The notes: generated by a model not told the origin, from the letters alone. 64,000 nucleotides of DNA from Forficula auricularia (GCA_024734495.1 JALMQS010000681.1:9189576-9253575), one strand, 5' to 3'; shown: positions 51,479-63,110, numbered from the stretch's first letter. Numbers and translations are program-made.

Positions 51479-53226
51479 AGCTGTACGCTATCAGTATTTA
51501 TCTAACTTTCCACATAAATTTCACCATTACTGCCTAACCCTTTGAGGTGCGGATATTTATATAATGACCTATATTAAAGATAATTTAATTTCCAACAGAA
51601 AAGTAAATATGAGTGAAATCTAAAAAATTAATAGTTTACGAGTTAAAAGATATTCCAATATTGTAGAGTGAATGGACTTGAATCAATAAGAAATAATGTG
51701 TCTCTGATCAAGACCTCTTGTTATATAAATTAATAAGAATTATAAATGAGAAAGAAATCGATCTTATTTTATCGATTTCATCTATCTGGAGGTTGATAGT
51801 ACTTTTTAATATAAGAAAATAACATTTTGATTAAGAATTTTGTAGTTTAAAAGAAATTTTATGAAAAGATTCAATTTCTTCTCTGCACGGAGCGAATCAA
51901 TTAGAAATGCCAAAAGTTTTATTTTTTCTCATTAGATATTTATTTAAATATATTGAAATTTCATATCTCTGTGTTATTTTGATATATCTTTTATATAAAA
52001 TAATTATTATTAGGAAATTTGCATTTTAAAGGGTAGTTTATTTGAAGTTCAATTTGAAAAAACGCTAATAACTCCGTTGATATTTTTAAAAAAATATAAA
52101 ATTAATAGCTATTATAAAACAATTAATTATTAACAATTTAATTTAATTTTGAACGAAATCGATTCAGTACTTTTTGAGAAAATCGTCAAAAACCCCGAAA
52201 ACCGTCTATGAAAGGCCGTTTTAGAAACATTTTAAAATTCACCTCCATGTCACAAGTCAATATTTAGTTTCATATGACTTTTTAAACTTTTTTCAAAGAC
52301 ATCTCGTGCTTTCAAAAAACATCGTTTTTTGACGGTTCAGATGGTTTTTGACCATTTTCTCAAAAAGTACTGAATCGATTTCGTTCAAAATTGAAGTAAA
52401 TTATTAATAATTAATTGTTTTATAATATCTAATTAATTTCATATTTTTTAAAAAAATTTTAACGGAGTTATTAGCGTTTTTTCAAATATGGACTTCAAAT
52501 AAACTACCCTTTACAATGCAAATATTCTAATAAAAATTAATTTTTTATAAAAGATAAAAGCAAATAAAACACAGATATGAAATTTCAATAAATTTAATTA
52601 AATATCTAATGAGAAAAAAATAAAACTTTTATCATTTCTAGTTGATTCTCTACGCGGAGAGAAGAAATATGAATCTTTTCATAAAATTTCATTTAAACTA
52701 CAACATTCTAAATCAAAGTGCTATTTTCTTATATTAGAATGGTGCTGAGAACCTCCAGATAGATGAAATCGATAAAATAAGATCGATTTCTTTCTCATTT
52801 ATAATTATTTCGGTCTCTTGTATCGAGAGGAAGTGTATCAATCAGAGACACATTATTTCTTATTGATTCAAGTCCATTCACTCTACAATATTGGAATATC
52901 TTTTAACCCGTAAACTATTGATTTTAGAGATTTCACTTATATTAACATTTCTGTTGTAAATTAAATTGTCTTTAATATAGGTCTTTATATAAATTTCCGT
53001 ACCTCAAAGGGTTATGCAGTAATGGTAAAAGTCCATTCACTCTACAATATTGGAATTTCTTTTAGCCCGTAAACTATTGATTTTAGAGATTTCACCTATA
53101 TTATATAACTTTTCTGTTGTAAATTAAATTGTCTTTAATATAGGTCTTTATATAAATTTCCGTACCTCAAAGGGTTGTGCAGTAATGGTGAAATTTATGT
53201 GGAAAGTTAGATAAATACAGCTCTAA
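51479..53226. repeat. 1.75 kb inverted repeat (foldback element)
   Basis: Ends GTTAGATAAATACAGCT-type on both sides; arms of ~800 bp meet around 52230-52330. CTCAAAAAGTACTGAATCG and CGTTCAAAATTGAAGTAAA recur in inverted form. The right arm has a tandem duplicate of ~160 bp (52870-53190). No ORF. Confidence 0.8.
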
Positions 53227-53456
53227 CATCCTTCTATTGTTACATATTAAAAAACTATAATAAAGAAATATTTTGATATTTTAATTTTCTAACAGAAAGC
53301 TCATTATCTATAGTCCGATAAGTATTCAAAAGTAGTTGAGAGGATTAAACTTTAAAAATTAAATAATTTTTCGTGAGAAAAGTAAACATTATTTTACAAA
53401 AATAAAACCGTTTTTAGATAAAGGTTGGCCCTCAGGTGGATATTTTTATTGAAACC

Positions 53457-53612
53457 CGAAGGGTGAACCGCGACCTAAAATCGTGTACACCTACTTCCAT
53501 TTCCACTTTCATTTCCAAGTAAAAGACAATAGATGACAATAGATATTCTAAAGTAATTCTAAATAATTCCAAAGACGATGTACACTTAATTCCAATTGCG
53601 GTTCACCTCTCG
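53457..53612. mobile_element. CGAGGGGTGAACC MITE
   Basis: CGAAGGGTGAACCGCG to GCGGTTCACCTCTCG, flanked by TTGAAACC on both sides. Confidence 0.85.
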
Positions 53613-53705
53613 TTGAAACCCATATCATCAGCGAAATTTCATATTTTTTAATTCAAAAAATTATCTGTCCAAAAATATTTTTTAACGCCTGATCGATCGT
53701 CATTG

Positions 53706-53711
53706 TTTATT
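53706..53711 (-). terminator. Candidate poly(A) signal of the ANKMY1-like gene
   Basis: Minus-strand AATAAA about 30 bp after the MYND exon stop codon. Close but plausible. Confidence 0.4.
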
Positions 53712-53737
53712 TCTACATTACTTAATTATTCATATTT

Positions 53738-53908
53738 TCAGAAAGAAACATAAAAATAAATACTTTTGTTGCATATATGGTGATTGGTTTTTTTGTAATT
53801 CTTTTCTTTACATTGAGCTGAACAAAAGTAAACAATTTCACAAACAGAACAAGGCTCAAGTGGCAGTGTGGAACGTCCACATTCAAAACAGATAACGAAC
53901 TTCTTTAT
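53738..53908 (-). CDS. ANKMY1: ANKMY1-like exon: MYND zinc finger and stop
   Basis: 56 codons plus TGA: IKKFVICFECGRS, then CSVCEIVYFCSAQCKEKNY and HHIC. The spacing C-x2-C, C-x2-C, C-x3-C, H-x2-C fits a MYND finger. An AATAAA on the minus strand lies at 53706-53711. Confidence 0.82.
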   Translation of the reverse strand: MKKFVICFECGRSTLPLEPCSVCEIVYFCSAQCKEKNYKKTNHHICNKSIYFYVSF

Positions 53909-56900
53909 CTAAAAATAAATAAATAAATATATATATATATTATTCCTTAATCATGATTTATTAATGTCTACGTTTTAATGAATAAATAAATTACATCATC
54001 GTCAAATTCCGGATCTATTATCCAAGGAGAAAAGTGAAGAGTTATATTTAATGCGAATTCACTTTTATGCTCGACTTTATTGTCTTCATTTTCCAGAAAT
54101 AGGAAATCTTCTTTGATAAGTTTATCCTTAAACCGGAGAGAGAAACATAATTTATTAATTAAACAATTTTAATAAAGTAAATTATATATTTACACACGAA
54201 TGATAGTAATTTCAAGGGTAATTAGAATTCCTTTTATTATTATTATAGTAAGTTAATGTTGAAAGTCGCTATTATCGACTATATGGTACAGTTTAAGACT
54301 GGTTTGATGTTTTATATTCGGTCATACAATAAGTCCGTAGGATGACACATAGATGGCGTTACTAGAATTTTTCCATATGATTTTTATTTACTACTAACCT
54401 TCAAACGATATGTGTATAAATTTGACAGCAATCTGACATTTGATTCGTGAGTTATAGCATTTTGTGTGAAGCATCTTTTGTTATTGAAAAAAAATGGAAA
54501 AAAGTGAATTTCGAGCTTTAATAAAGCATTGCTTTTTGATGAAAAAAAATATAGTGGAAACCAAACAATGGCTTGATAAACATTATCCGAACTCTGCCCC
54601 ATCGAGACAAATGGTAGAGAAGTGGATTGCTGAATTTAAACAGTCGACAAATGATGCAGAGCGCAGCGGACGCCCAAAAGATGCTGTTATTCCAGAAAAC
54701 ATAAAAAGAATCCACAAATTGGTTATGAACGATCGCAAATTGAAGGTGCACGAGCTAGCTGACATTTTTAAGATATCAGATGGTAGTGTTTTTACCATTT
54801 TACACGAACATTTGGGTATGCGAAAGCTCTGTGCAAAGTGGGTGCCGCGTGAGCTCACAGTCGACCAAAAACAACAACGAATCGATGCTTCAGAGGAGTG
54901 TTTGGCGCTGTTAAACCGCAATAAAATGGAATTCTATCGTCGATATGTGACAATGGATGAGACATGGCTTCACTAGTACACACCAGAATCCAAAGGACAG
55001 TCAGCTGAGTGAACAGCAGTCGACGAACCGAATCCAAAGCGAGCAAAGACGCAACAGTCGGCCGGTAAGGTGATGGCGTCTGTATTTCGGGATTCGAACG
55101 GAAAAATATTCATTGACTATCTCCAAAAAGGAACCACCATCAACAAATTTTGTTTTTTTCTTACTTATCCTACGGACTTATTGAATGACCTGTTACACGT
55201 TGACTGCCATAGGGCATAAAAAATTCTACCCACAGCTGCACCTGGACCCCTCTCTCGAGAATGTTACCCAATTTTCAAAAAGCTATGCGACGAACCCATA
55301 TCTGTCATATTTAAAGAACTAATACATTTTCAAAGATCTTAAAGTCTTCATTGTAAAATTTTGCTAATGATTTGAAATCTAAACATCATTAATACCATAT
55401 AATTAATTTAAAAACGGCTAAGTGTTCTGAATTTAAGGTAGTTGTTTCACCATATTGGTTTTCTTAGGATTTTTTTGATATTTAGACAGATTATTATTCA
55501 AATACTTCTGATTGGTGGCAAAACGAACTTTATGAACAATATAGGTCCGGAGATATTAAATTCCAAAGATAGAGTTTTTCAGACTCATACATTGCACTAT
55601 ACGGGATATCGGAAAGTTTACATACATATATAATTATAATTAAGAAACTCTTCTTACCATTGATATAAAAAACTAAACCAACATTAAACAATTACTAATA
55701 CATATTTTAAGAAAATTTTAATTCATAGTTACAACACAGTTTCTGAGATAATAATAAAAAATGTACAATCAAAAATTTACACTAAAAACAAGCTGGCAAC
55801 AACGCATATATTTAACCTAAAAAGTGAATTAACTTTAGTACTTTTTTGACGTTTTAGCCAACAGCTTTTAATCGTTTATTAAGAACTTTTTGTTTAGTAA
55901 ATCTCCCTTTATAATGTATTTTATCTGTCATTTCTATGATAAAAATATTCAGGCTCGGACAATGTTGCCATATTTGCCAAACGAGAACGGGATTGGCTAG
56001 TAGTGGTACATAAACAACAAAAAGTTTTGGGCTTATGAATTATGAATCCTTGTCTGTTCTATATACTCTAGCATTAACATTTTGCTACTATTGTCGCGAA
56101 ACATGATAAATTATTTACTTTTTTTGTTCAGCCAACTTCCACATAAGGAAAGCAATCGCCGGGCTTAGTTTCATTTCTTCCGCAAATAATTCTGTACACC
56201 GTAAGAAATCAGTACCTGGAAATCGTATACTCTTCAACATAATCTCTAAATGTTGATTTATCTTACGAGGTTCTTTAATCTCTCCATCCCAAGTTATACT
56301 AGAAGAAATACACAATAGTTTGAACAAAAAAAGAAATGATTTATTATTTTTCAATTAAGGAATATTCATTTACCAATCCTGAACATGACCAAATAAAGAA
56401 ATAAACATTTGTCCTTGAATGTATCGAATAAAATTGTCTGCGGCACGTTTAATAATTTTACTATGTTGATTTTTGATGTCCATTAATTTTTTTCTATCAT
56501 TAGTTCTAAAAATTAATATATTTTTAATAGAATATTTATAAAAAATTGAAGTGAGTATATAAAGTTTGCGATTAGTCTTGAAAGACAGCCAGGATGGTTA
56601 ACACAAAAAAAACTCGGTACGCTAGGCAGGCAGACGAAACCGGGCGTGCCTGACAATTTAATAGACTCGAAAATATCTACTCTTTGTCTATTATAATAAA
56701 GTAATGAAAATTAAAAAAAAAATTAAATTTTTTTAAAATATATAAATTCTAGGTAGTTTTCATAAAAATAAAAGACAGGAGTTCACAGAAAACATTTTGC
56801 TGCTCAAATCATTCGCTGATAAAAATTGCATTACATATTTTTACCCAAAGTTTATAATTTAACAACTTCAAAAACCAAGTTAATTTATTTTATATTTGTA

Positions 56901-59900
56901 AAAAAAAAAAGTTCTCAAACGACCTATATAATAGGAACAGAAGCAATTTTCAAATATGAGGATAAGTCATAAATTACTTACACTTTTCGTTCTACAACTT
57001 TGTTAAACTAAGATAGGTGTACAACAGATAGTTTTGAAGGAATTTAGTGTTGGTATTTAGTGAAACATTTTTTATCCAATAATTTGTACAACAGATACAT
57101 TATTTTTCGATATAGTCTCCTCCACCTTTAGCAATGCACTTGGTCCAGCGAGCCACAAGCTGCCGGATGCCTTCATGGTAGAAGGTTTTCGGTTGGTCAA
57201 GAAGCCACTTTTGCACCGCATCTCGAACATCCATGTCTGGGGCAAATCGACGACCTCTCAAAGCTTCCTTGAACGGTCCAAAGAGATGAAAGTCTGAGGG
57301 AGCGAGATCTGGGCTGTAGGGAGGGTGTTCCAGGGTCTCAAAGCCCAACCTGTTTATTGTTTCTATGGTGTGATGGGGCATGTGGGGCCGGGCGTTGTCT
57401 TGCAACAACAAAACTTTCTTTGAGAGTAGATCACGGCGTTAGTTTCGAATCGCTGGCTTCATCTTATTGGCCAACAAATCACTGTACCTCGCACTATTTA
57501 CGATAGTCCCCCTGTGCAAGTTTTCGTCCAGTATAGGGCCTTTTTCGTCCCAAAACAGGGTCGAAGTTGACGGTCGCCCAGCTTCCTCTTTTTATGTTAC
57601 GCTCGTTCGGCCACTTTTAAACATTTCGATCCATAAAAAACGCTTTTACGAGATAAAGCACTTTTCCCGTATTGTGACAAAAGTCTCCGGTGAATTTCAC
57701 CACCTTTCACACTCTCGGACCACTCCTCGTTGCTCATCTTTGGTGCAATCTGATAGCGGAGCTGACATGCTTATGGTGTTTCAGCTAGACTACAATTGAC
57801 GCGATCGTGATTAAATTCCGCACACGTGATCACAGACGGGCCAACTCAAGGCATGCGCATGCGGCCGCTTCCTATCTTAGTTTAATAAAGTTGTAGAACG
57901 AAAAGTGTGTGTTCTAACTCTATATGTAGATACTAATTTTCTCTTTTATTAGAATCACAAACAAAATCTTAAAATTAAATAAAATATTGAATACGAATAT
58001 TTACTTGGTGATTTGCTCGAAGCAATAATCAGGTAAGTTCCCATGAAAATCCACTAGTGTACTTTTTTGCAAAGGATCCGCGCCAAATTCTAGTAAAATA
58101 TCTAACTAAAAAAACGTTATAAATAGAGATGTTAAAAAAAAACTCAGGGAATATGTTAACTTTTGAAACATATCGACATAGTATTGAATTCTCTTAAAAA
58201 TTCTCAGGTTTATTTTTTGCTTATTAGAGAGTGGAGTATCTGCAATGCTTGCAAATATACATTTCATTGCAATTTACCATTCGTGTTATGGTTTGTGGAT
58301 CCACCTTTTGCTGACACGGGCCCTGAATATTGACGAGTAAATGAAGAGGAAATCCAAGATGTTTCGCCTGAGCTTCATTCGGATTACATAGAAAAGTGCC
58401 AATCAATGCATCAACTAGGCGTTCATTGCCCCTCTGGATTGCAACTCCAAGTGGACTGAGACCTAGCCATAGAACGGGATCCGCCCTCCAAAGTTTCGAC
58501 TCCATCATTTCCTTCAGCATATTCAAATAAGTCTATAATCATGAAAGCAAAATCCGAAAAATACAAAGCATCAGATGTAATTCAATTATATAATAATTAA
58601 GCTACTTAAAATGCATTTAATTAAACTTTGGGGGTTGAATTGTTTATTAAAATAAAAAAAATCCCTGCGGCAGGCCATAGGAGGAGGTAGATTTCGAAGG
58701 GGCTCTATCAGACTGCTTCCTATCAAAAACTTTTTAGACACAAGTGGTAGAGGTTAATTAGTAGAATATTAGCCATTTGCAACCAAACTGGTATCATTCA
58801 TATTAACATTTTTATGAATTTTTTAAGATTTCAACCCCCCACCATTTCCATCTCCTTAGGGCTGAAGTCACCAAAAACTAATCAGTTCTTGTTTAGATCA
58901 AGACTAAATTTTGTGCCAAATTTTATTGCAATCGGTTGAACGTTGCGGCCTGCATCGCACCCACAAAATTGCGATACATACCCCCCAAATACCCACATAT
59001 ATACAGTATATCCGAGGGGTGAACCGCGACCTAAAATCGTGTATACTTACTTCCACTTCCACTTTCATTTCCAAGTAGAAGACAATAGATGACAATAGAT
59101 TATCTAATGAATTTCAAAGTAATTCCAAATAATTCCAAAGACGGTGTACACCTAATTCCAATCGCGCCTCACCCCTCGTATATATCTATATAAACTTTTG
59201 AATGCAGGGTGGTTTTGGGGTCAAGGGACCATGTTCGGAAAAACTATGATGAAATTTTCTGGAAGTCGCACCATGAGAGTGAGCGCAATAGGTACCTGTA
59301 TTTCTTCTAAATCTACCTAAAATAAGCCGGCCAAGTGGAAGTTGGATTTGCGTACTATCATCCAAATAACAAATAATTTTATCATACCCAAAATAACTTT
59401 AATCGAAAGAACGTACACTAAACTATTCTCAAGAGTTTTTACAGATTTTTAAATCATAGTGTGGCAAAGTTATAGTCGAAAAAGGGACATTTTGAGAATA
59501 CTTATAGAACTTAAAGTGGCAATTCTTTTACAAACCCGGTTAAGGAGACACTTACAAAAAACCATCCTACTTAAGTAAGTCCTTAATTCTCCCACATCCT
59601 ATTACTAAGATATTTATTATTTTCCAACCTGTATTACATCTATATCAGTCTATAATGAGCACCGGCAGGATTATTTTCAGGGGGTGCATTACTATTAACT
59701 AATAAAATAATTAATTTATAATAGTGAATCCTTATAAGTGAAACCCCTCAAATCCGAAATTCTGGAAAATCCGAACCCAAAAAAGAGAAACTTATTTATT
59801 TAGTCATGAAACAATTGTGTGTATATTTTACATTATAACCTTATTTTACATAATTAGTTGAAAAATTAATAAAGAAGTACAGTTAGCATACCTTACAAAG

Positions 59901-62421
59901 TGTAAATGTGTCTACATACTTATGTCATCCAGGATTGAAAAACGGTAAAAGATGGTTATTGAAATTATTCAGGTTAATCCGTTTGCAAAGACAATGAAAT
60001 AATAATAGAAACACACAAAATATCACTTAATCTTTCACTTGATATCAATTATCTTCAATTGTCGAAGCTGCTTTCGGCTAATCCGAACAGGCTACAGCTC
60101 CAATTAGCTCGAATTTGAGGGGTTTCACTAAAATTATAAGTAGGCATACAATATTAAATAGACATTTATATTATGTCAATTAAGTTAATTTCAAATTCAA
60201 ATCAATTCTTAATCTTTTTCTGTGTATTTTCTTTCATGACAGGGGGTGCAAGTGCACCTCTTTATACCCCCCTACCGACGCCCATGCAGTCTATCAAGAA
60301 TATCTTAAATATTCCTGGGAGTAAGCAAATTAATGTAAGAAACCATCAATTTATAGATCCCTAATTTATGCAACTTATTATGAGATATTTTACAGAAATG
60401 AAAGGGTTGACATAAACTAGATTCATATTGAGGCGAATGCTTGCTCCAAACCAATCTTAGGGCTGATTACACTGTTATATAAATACACCTCAATAATTTC
60501 ATCCGGCAGATATTGGATATCAGTTCGATTGGCGATTAAATGTAACGCAGTTGTTCCACTATTCAGATCATTCAACTCTTGTTCAGGTCCTAAATGATAT
60601 TCAATCGAATCTTGGTCAAACCGAGACTAAAAATTAACAATTTCTGTTATTTTAAAGTTTTTTTTTCTAAAAATTGTACTAAATGAGCCATTCATTTGAA
60701 AAATGGATTAACTCCAAAAAACAAAAAGTAGGGAAAATTAATACAAAATATGTATTAGTGGCGGTTGGTGACTTTTCAAACAGAGTATGGTGTCCAAAAA
60801 AATATTTTTTGAAATTATCTTTTAATCTTCGCTTTTTTTTGCAAATTTCAAGGAATACTGCATTATTTTCGTTTTAAGAAAATCTTCAATTTCTCCTAAT
60901 TCTATTGCTATAAGAAAGCTATGACTTCTCTATAGCGCTCTTAGTTATTTCCGATCTTATATATTGAGAGTTCTTTGAAATGGATTAGTCCAAAGATTCT
61001 CGAATAATCTTTATTTATTCTTTTTTTTGTATATCACTATTTTAATAGTTCCTAAGCGAGAACAATTTTTATTCGACTAAAACTCGTCTGGACTTGTCAT
61101 TGACTGGAAAATATACCAAGCAGGGACTTCAAACCTTCTGTCGGCACCCTTTTCGGAAAAATCATTCATTTCAATTTGCCCCTTGAAACTATGCAACAAT
61201 TTTATTTCATTTCGAGAAACAATATACTTATCAAAATAAAAAATATTTTTTATAGAAATATTTTAAATAACGGATAATAGTTTGAAAATTTAAGGATCCT
61301 TCAAAAAATTTAGAAGTCGATATTTATGAAAATACACTAAATGTTTGAAATTTTAGAGATGCGCCGCATCCACAGGATCTATGAACCGCACGCCACTGAT
61401 GCCTATATATTATTTTTTAAACTTATTTTTAAAATATAAATTCAAATAAACATTTTAAAATATATTAGCGAACCTTTTTAATGGTTCTGTATGATTTCTG
61501 GATTAATTAATTGATTAAAATAATTGGAAACATTGACTTCTGAAATAAATAAATTTTTTTAATCGAGGATAAAAAAATCGTTTAAAGCTATTGTGCTTTG
61601 GCAATAAAATTAAATAAAAAAATTTAAAATATGGAGTTAATATTTTTTAGCATCTGAATAGCTCAAATTAAACACAATAATATTCTTACATCAGTGATAC
61701 TTGTCGGATTTCCTCAAAATTGATCAACATCTTAACAACATATATATAAGTAAAATCTGGCCTTAAAAGACTTAAAATATGAAGTGGTCTTAATTCCCCA
61801 GGCTAGAAAATAATATAATTGGTTTATTCAGTGGTTCTTAACCTTTTTAAGCCGCGACCCAAATTTGAGAAATAAGTACATGTCGCGACCCCAAAAAAAG
61901 CCAAATTTTTATTAAGACTTTTTTTAGATCATTCCTACTTTCTTCAATTGTACAATGACCTTTTTTTAACTTGTATATAAAAAAATATTTAACAATTAAG
62001 GCACTTTTCGATTCAAGGAAAATTTAATAAAAAAGCAAGTGTTTTTAATATTTTTACTTTTAATAGTAATATTGAATAAATTAAAATAAATTTGTAAACT
62101 TTTAGGTATTAAAAATAAATGTAGTAGAATATTTGGTTAACGACTTTGCACGACCCAAAGAATAAGCTTCGCGACCCAAATTTGGACCGCGAGGTTAAGA
62201 ACCACTGGGTTAATTTATAATTTTATTCAAATATTTTAGAATTACTTACCAGATAGGAATATATTTGATTAGGATTCGCCTTTGCTTCAAGAAGTATTTC
62301 GACAATTCTAGGATCATGGGATACCGTTGCTATAATTAGAGGTAGATGTGGACAAGGTTCTAAATTGGGATCTGCTCCGCGATCCAAAAGTTTTAATATA
62401 GTCAGTTCGATTTTGTAAAGC
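53738..62421 (-). CDS. ANKMY1: Ankyrin-repeat and MYND zinc-finger gene, ANKMY1-like, 5' end outside window
   Basis: Exons 62250-62421, 61701-61802, 60489-60626, 58278-58532, 58005-58105, 56374-56505, 56119-56298, 53995-54126 and 53738-53908. The N-terminal half is ankyrin repeats (LLDRGADPNLEPCPHLPLI, LEAKANPNQIY, GTTALHLIANRTD, LSPLGVAIQRGNERLVDALI, LLEFGADP). The C-terminus is a MYND finger, CFECGRS, CSVC, FCSAQC and HHIC, preceded by KKFV. This order and the CxxCGRS start resemble ANKMY1. The MORN repeats expected at the N-terminus would lie beyond base 64000. Phases agree except between the seventh and eighth exons, where one base is missing beside an A7 run, or an exon is missing. Introns contain two mariners and a TTAA element. 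MYND fingers bind proline-rich peptides; the role of this protein is not established. Confidence 0.75.
53995..54126 (-). CDS. ANKMY1: ANKMY1-like exon (acidic linker)
   Basis: 44 codons: DKLIKEDFLFLENEDNKVEH and LHFSPWIIDPEFDDD. Acceptor GTTTAAG is poor in pyrimidines; donor GAT|GTAATT. It is in phase with the MYND exon. Confidence 0.65.
54317..55193 (+). mobile_element. Mariner transposon, C-terminal half deleted
   Basis: Ends GGTCATACAATAAGTCCGTA and its near-complement, flanked by TA. It encodes the N-terminal DNA-binding half of a mariner transposase. The catalytic C-terminal half is missing. Confidence 0.9.
54494..54976 (+). pseudogene. Mariner transposase N-terminal fragment
   Basis: 160 residues: FRALIKHCFLMKKNIVETKQ, helix-turn-helix IAEFKQSTNDAERSGRPKDA, HELADIFKISDGSVFTILHE and the first catalytic Asp in TMDETWLH. 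A stop replaces the next His codon. A further stop follows, and the remaining D34D region is deleted. Confidence 0.9.
55437..56104. mobile_element. TTAA-type MITE, subfamily 1, right end decayed
   Basis: TTAA at 55433-55436 and GGTAGTTGTTTCACC at the left; the right end reads GTCGCGAAACATG without TTAA. In an intron of the ANKMY1-like gene. Confidence 0.7.
56119..56298 (-). CDS. ANKMY1: ANKMY1-like exon
   Basis: 59 codons: ITWDGEIKEPRKINQHLEIM, FPGTDFLRCTELFAEE and AFLMWKLAEQK. It ends in an A7 run directly before GTAAAT, phase 2, whereas the next exon needs phase 0. Confidence 0.72.
56374..56505 (-). CDS. ANKMY1: ANKMY1-like exon
   Basis: 43 codons: KLMDIKNQHSKIIKRAADNF and IRYIQGQMFISLFGHVQD. 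The phase matches both neighbours. The next intron is 75 bp. Confidence 0.72.
57031..57085. mobile_element. 55 bp solo 3' end of a hammerhead-bearing retroelement, 12 bp target duplication
   Basis: Flanked by GTACAACAGATA at 57019-57030 and 57086-57097, inside a mariner. It contains only the shared motif (AGTGTTGGTATTTAGTGAAA) and a few tens of bases, i.e. an extremely 5'-truncated copy. It defines the true 3' end of the element. Confidence 0.75.
57100..57411 (-). pseudogene. Mariner transposase catalytic C-terminus
   Basis: LLQDNARPHMPHHTIETINR, then HPPYSPDLAPSDFHLFG: the second and third catalytic Asp with mariner spacing. Upstream frames are broken. Confidence 0.88.
58005..58105 (-). CDS. 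ANKMY1: ANKMY1-like exon: last ankyrin turn
   Basis: 33 codons plus two bases: LDILLEFGADPLQKS, then a divergent segment. Acceptor TTTTTTAG, donor ACCAA|GTAAATA. Confidence 0.75.
58278..58532 (-). CDS. ANKMY1: ANKMY1-like exon: ankyrin repeats
   Basis: 85 codons with LSPLGVAIQRGNERLVDALI and LGFPLHLLVNIQG. Acceptor GATTATAG, donor ATG|GTAAAT, phase 0 both sides. Confidence 0.8.
59013..59178. mobile_element. CGAGGGGTGAACC MITE
   Basis: CGAGGGGTGAACCGCG to CTCACCCCTCG; TATATC is shared by both flanks. Interior matches the 53457 copy. Confidence 0.75.
59738..60128. mobile_element. Tigger/mariner-like MITE
   Basis: AGTGAAACCCCTCAAATCCG to TTTGAGGGGTTTCACT near TA dinucleotides; AATCCGAA recurs inside. 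Confidence 0.7.
60405..60475 (+). repeat. RTE 3' end fragment
   Basis: CTCCAAACCAATCTTAGGGC matches the end of the RTE copy at 32070-32095 but lacks the TGA tail. Confidence 0.45.
60489..60626 (-). CDS. ANKMY1: ANKMY1-like exon: ankyrin repeat
   Basis: 46 codons including LNSGTTALHLIANRTD. Acceptor TTTTTAG, donor GAG|GTGTAT, phase 0 both sides. Confidence 0.75.
61701..61802 (-). CDS. ANKMY1: ANKMY1-like exon: ankyrin repeat
   Basis: 34 codons: PGELRPLHILSLLRPDF, then VVKMLINFEEIRQ. The in-frame donor is CAA|GTATCA. A stronger donor 11 bases further (GTAAGA) would throw the next exon out of frame. Acceptor TTTTCTAG. Confidence 0.68.
61829..62207. mobile_element. hAT MITE, 379 bp
   Basis: CAGTGGTTCTTAACCTTTTT to GGTTAAGAACCACTG, flanked by GGTTTATT and GGTTAATT. 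Inside an ANKMY1-like intron. Confidence 0.85.
62250..62421 (-). CDS. ANKMY1: ANKMY1-like exon: ankyrin repeats
   Basis: 57 codons: LYKIELTILKLLDRGADPNL, then HLPLIIATVSHDPRIVEILL and a second DPN-type turn. Donor CTG|GTAAGT, acceptor TTTCAAG. Most rightward exon recognised in the window. Confidence 0.8.
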
Positions 62422-62588
62422 CTTGAAATAGAAATTATATTGATAAAAGCATTCACATTTACTAAAAGCCTTGGTATACAGGAGGGACTCGAATATCCAC
62501 CTAACTGTATGCAGGGCCGGATTTCAAGCAGCAGGCTGGGCCCGCATCACAAAGGGTCTACTTTTTAAAAAATATATTTAACAACTTA

Positions 62589-62788
62589 AATTAGGGAACG
62601 AAGAAAAGATTTTTATATTATAGAGAAAAGGATCAGCCGGGATTCGAACTCGGACGCTGCATGAGCAGCTGTGACGCCTTTATAAGAACCATCTTATAAA
62701 GGCGTCGTAGTGCACATGCGAAGATACCGGGTTTGAATCTCGGCTGATCCTTTTCTCCTAATGCAAAAATCTTTCTTCGTTCCCTAAT
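62589..62788. repeat. Palindrome of tRNA-like 3' halves
   Basis: Two ~100 bp inverted arms TTAGGGAACGAAGAAAAGAT; each contains GGATCAGCCGGGATTCGAA-type box B sequence. Confidence 0.75.
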
Positions 62789-63110
62789 TTAATTTAATTT
62801 ATAGTGTCTTTCGACGCGGCCTCATTGTGATTGCGCCCTGGAGTGCGAAAATAAATTTATAAATATAATATGATTAAATAAGTAATACCTACTATATTTT
62901 ATGTTTGTTATTATTTAAGAGTTCGAAGTCAAGATTAAAATTACTTTATATTTTTACAAGTGTACTAAAAGGTCAAATGAAAGGTTTTATTATTCAGCGC
63001 CTGCCAATGCAACCCGCTATTTCTATTTAAATGCATATCTTGCTAGGGGGCCTAAAAAAATCCCGAGAGGCTGAACACATTCTTCTCTCAAATAATTTTT
63101 TTTTTAATTT

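Larger units (their letters stand above)
56981..57907 (-). mobile_element. Mariner transposon with decayed ORF
   Basis: Inverted ends CACTTTTCGTTCTACAACTT at 56981 and 57887-57907. Lies in an ANKMY1-like intron and was later hit by the 55 bp retroelement end. Confidence 0.85.

Noticed and set aside
54494..54976. Domesticated mariner transposase gene
   Set aside because: It lies between intact mariner ends with TA flanks, has stops after DETWLH and lacks the catalytic C-terminus, so it is a dead transposon.
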